A DNA stretch of 6,866 nucleotides, from assembly GCA_937959095.1 (NCBI GenBank), contig CALGLY010000127.1:1-6866 (forward strand). Reading direction: 5' to 3'. Source of the DNA: an uncultured Saprospiraceae bacterium. GTDB lineage: Bacteria > Bacteroidota > Bacteroidia > Chitinophagales > Saprospiraceae. The notes beneath the pieces were generated by a model, which made no database searches, had not been told where the DNA came from, and saw only the letters and a program-made list of their open reading frames with translations. Shown here piece by piece: positions 6,387-6,866 of the stretch (positions are counted from its first letter, which is position 1; the number at the start of each line of letters is the position of its first letter). Both the position numbers and the translations under genes were made by a program.

Positions 6387-6415
6387 GTCCAACAACAAGT
6401 TAAAACCCATCGCTT

Positions 6416-6866
6416 ATGATGATGAAAATATTAAACGAGATGAATGAGACACCGATTATCAAGGTAATAGGTGTTGGTGGTGGCGGTAGCAATGCCGTGA
6501 CCCACATGTATAACCAAGGTATTGTTGGTGTTGATTTTGCGATTTGTAATACAGATTCGCAAGCAATGGATTTGAGTCCAGTGCCTGTGAAGATGCAACT
6601 TGGGCCAAGTCTGACGGAAGGACGTGGAGCAGGTTCGAAGCCGAATATCGGCAAGATGGCTTGTGAGGAAAGCATAGAGGAAGTGCGCCAATATCTATCG
6701 AACAATTGCAAAATGTTATTCATCACGGCTGGTATGGGCGGTGGAACGGGTACAGGAGCAGCTCCAATCATTGCGAAAGCAGCGCAAGAACTCGACATCC
6801 TAACCGTAGGCATCGTGACAACTCCGTTTACCTTCGAGGGAAGACGCAGAGGCGGACATGCAGTAG
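6416..6866 (+). CDS. ftsZ: Cell division protein FtsZ, N-terminal part (3' end outside window)
   Basis: Tubulin-like GTPase that polymerises into the division ring. The first 150 residues are present. They carry the N-terminal nucleotide-binding loop GVGGGGSNAV (19-28), NTDSQAM (45-51), the segment GRGAGSKPNIGKMACEES (69-86) and the tubulin signature GMGGGTGTGAAP (106-117), followed by TVGIVTTPFTFEGRRR. The frame runs open to the window edge. The start is one of three consecutive ATG codons (6416, 6419, 6422); I use the first. An in-frame TAA lies at 6401-6403, and another ATG at 6440 would also leave the domain intact. No Shine-Dalgarno lies at usable distance: the AGGAG at 6369-6373 is about 40 bases upstream and sits in a hairpin loop. 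Confidence 0.98.
   Translation, partial: MMMKILNEMNETPIIKVIGVGGGGSNAVTHMYNQGIVGVDFAICNTDSQAMDLSPVPVKMQLGPSLTEGRGAGSKPNIGKMACEESIEEVRQYLSNNCKMLFITAGMGGGTGTGAAPIIAKAAQELDILTVGIVTTPFTFEGRRRGGHAV

Noticed and set aside
6400..6813. Minus-strand frame of 137 codons opposite ftsZ
   Set aside because: Antisense to the glycine-rich FtsZ motifs, which produce proline- and alanine-rich reverse translations; not a credible protein.
1..6866. tRNA, rRNA, CRISPR array, phage or defence genes
   Set aside because: None seen; coding regions cover almost the whole window and all belong to peptidoglycan synthesis and cell division.

Overview
The window is a stretch of the division and cell wall (dcw) cluster of a bacterium that is very probably a member of the Bacteroidota. 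Six genes and one partial gene edge lie on the + strand: the 3' end of murE, then complete mraY, ftsW, murG, ftsQ and ftsA, and the 5' part of ftsZ. The assignment to Bacteroidota is inferred from several signs. MraY carries a long insertion between its fourth and fifth membrane segments. FtsW and MurG show Bacteroidota-like motif variants. Start codons are preceded by A-rich leaders without clear Shine-Dalgarno sequences. A good match to the Bacteroidota promoter (TTG, 19 bases, TAnnTTTG) lies upstream of mraY.

Layout: murE tail 1-293; spacer with promoter 294-356; mraY 357-1610; 67-base spacer with an AGTCTTT-type inverted repeat; ftsW 1678-2811; 198-base spacer largely filled by a 176-base element with 33-base terminal inverted repeats of the AATTGACAATT type; murG 3010-4098; 59-base spacer with a related AATTGATAATT inverted repeat; ftsQ 4158-4937 (TTG start); 78-base spacer with a second AGTCTTT hairpin; ftsA 5016-6356; 59-base spacer with a different 11-base-pair hairpin; ftsZ from 6416 to the window edge. 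The minus strand shows no credible gene.

The genes form one pathway. MurE adds the third amino acid to the UDP-MurNAc peptide (its DNPR motif points to meso-diaminopimelate). MraY and MurG make lipid I and lipid II. FtsW polymerises lipid II at the septum. FtsQ links the periplasmic divisome, and FtsA anchors the FtsZ ring to the membrane.

No new system is evident; the gene content is conserved core biology. The most unusual point is what is absent. In the usual Bacteroidota order, murD lies between mraY and ftsW and murC between murG and ftsQ. Here both are missing, and both junctions carry short dispersed inverted repeats. This may be relocation or deletion through repeats, or an assembly collapse at repeats. 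Other points worth checking are an acidic residue replacing a usually conserved lysine in the FtsW active-site region, the TTG start of ftsQ directly after a repeat, and the hairpin with an AGGAGAA loop before ftsZ.
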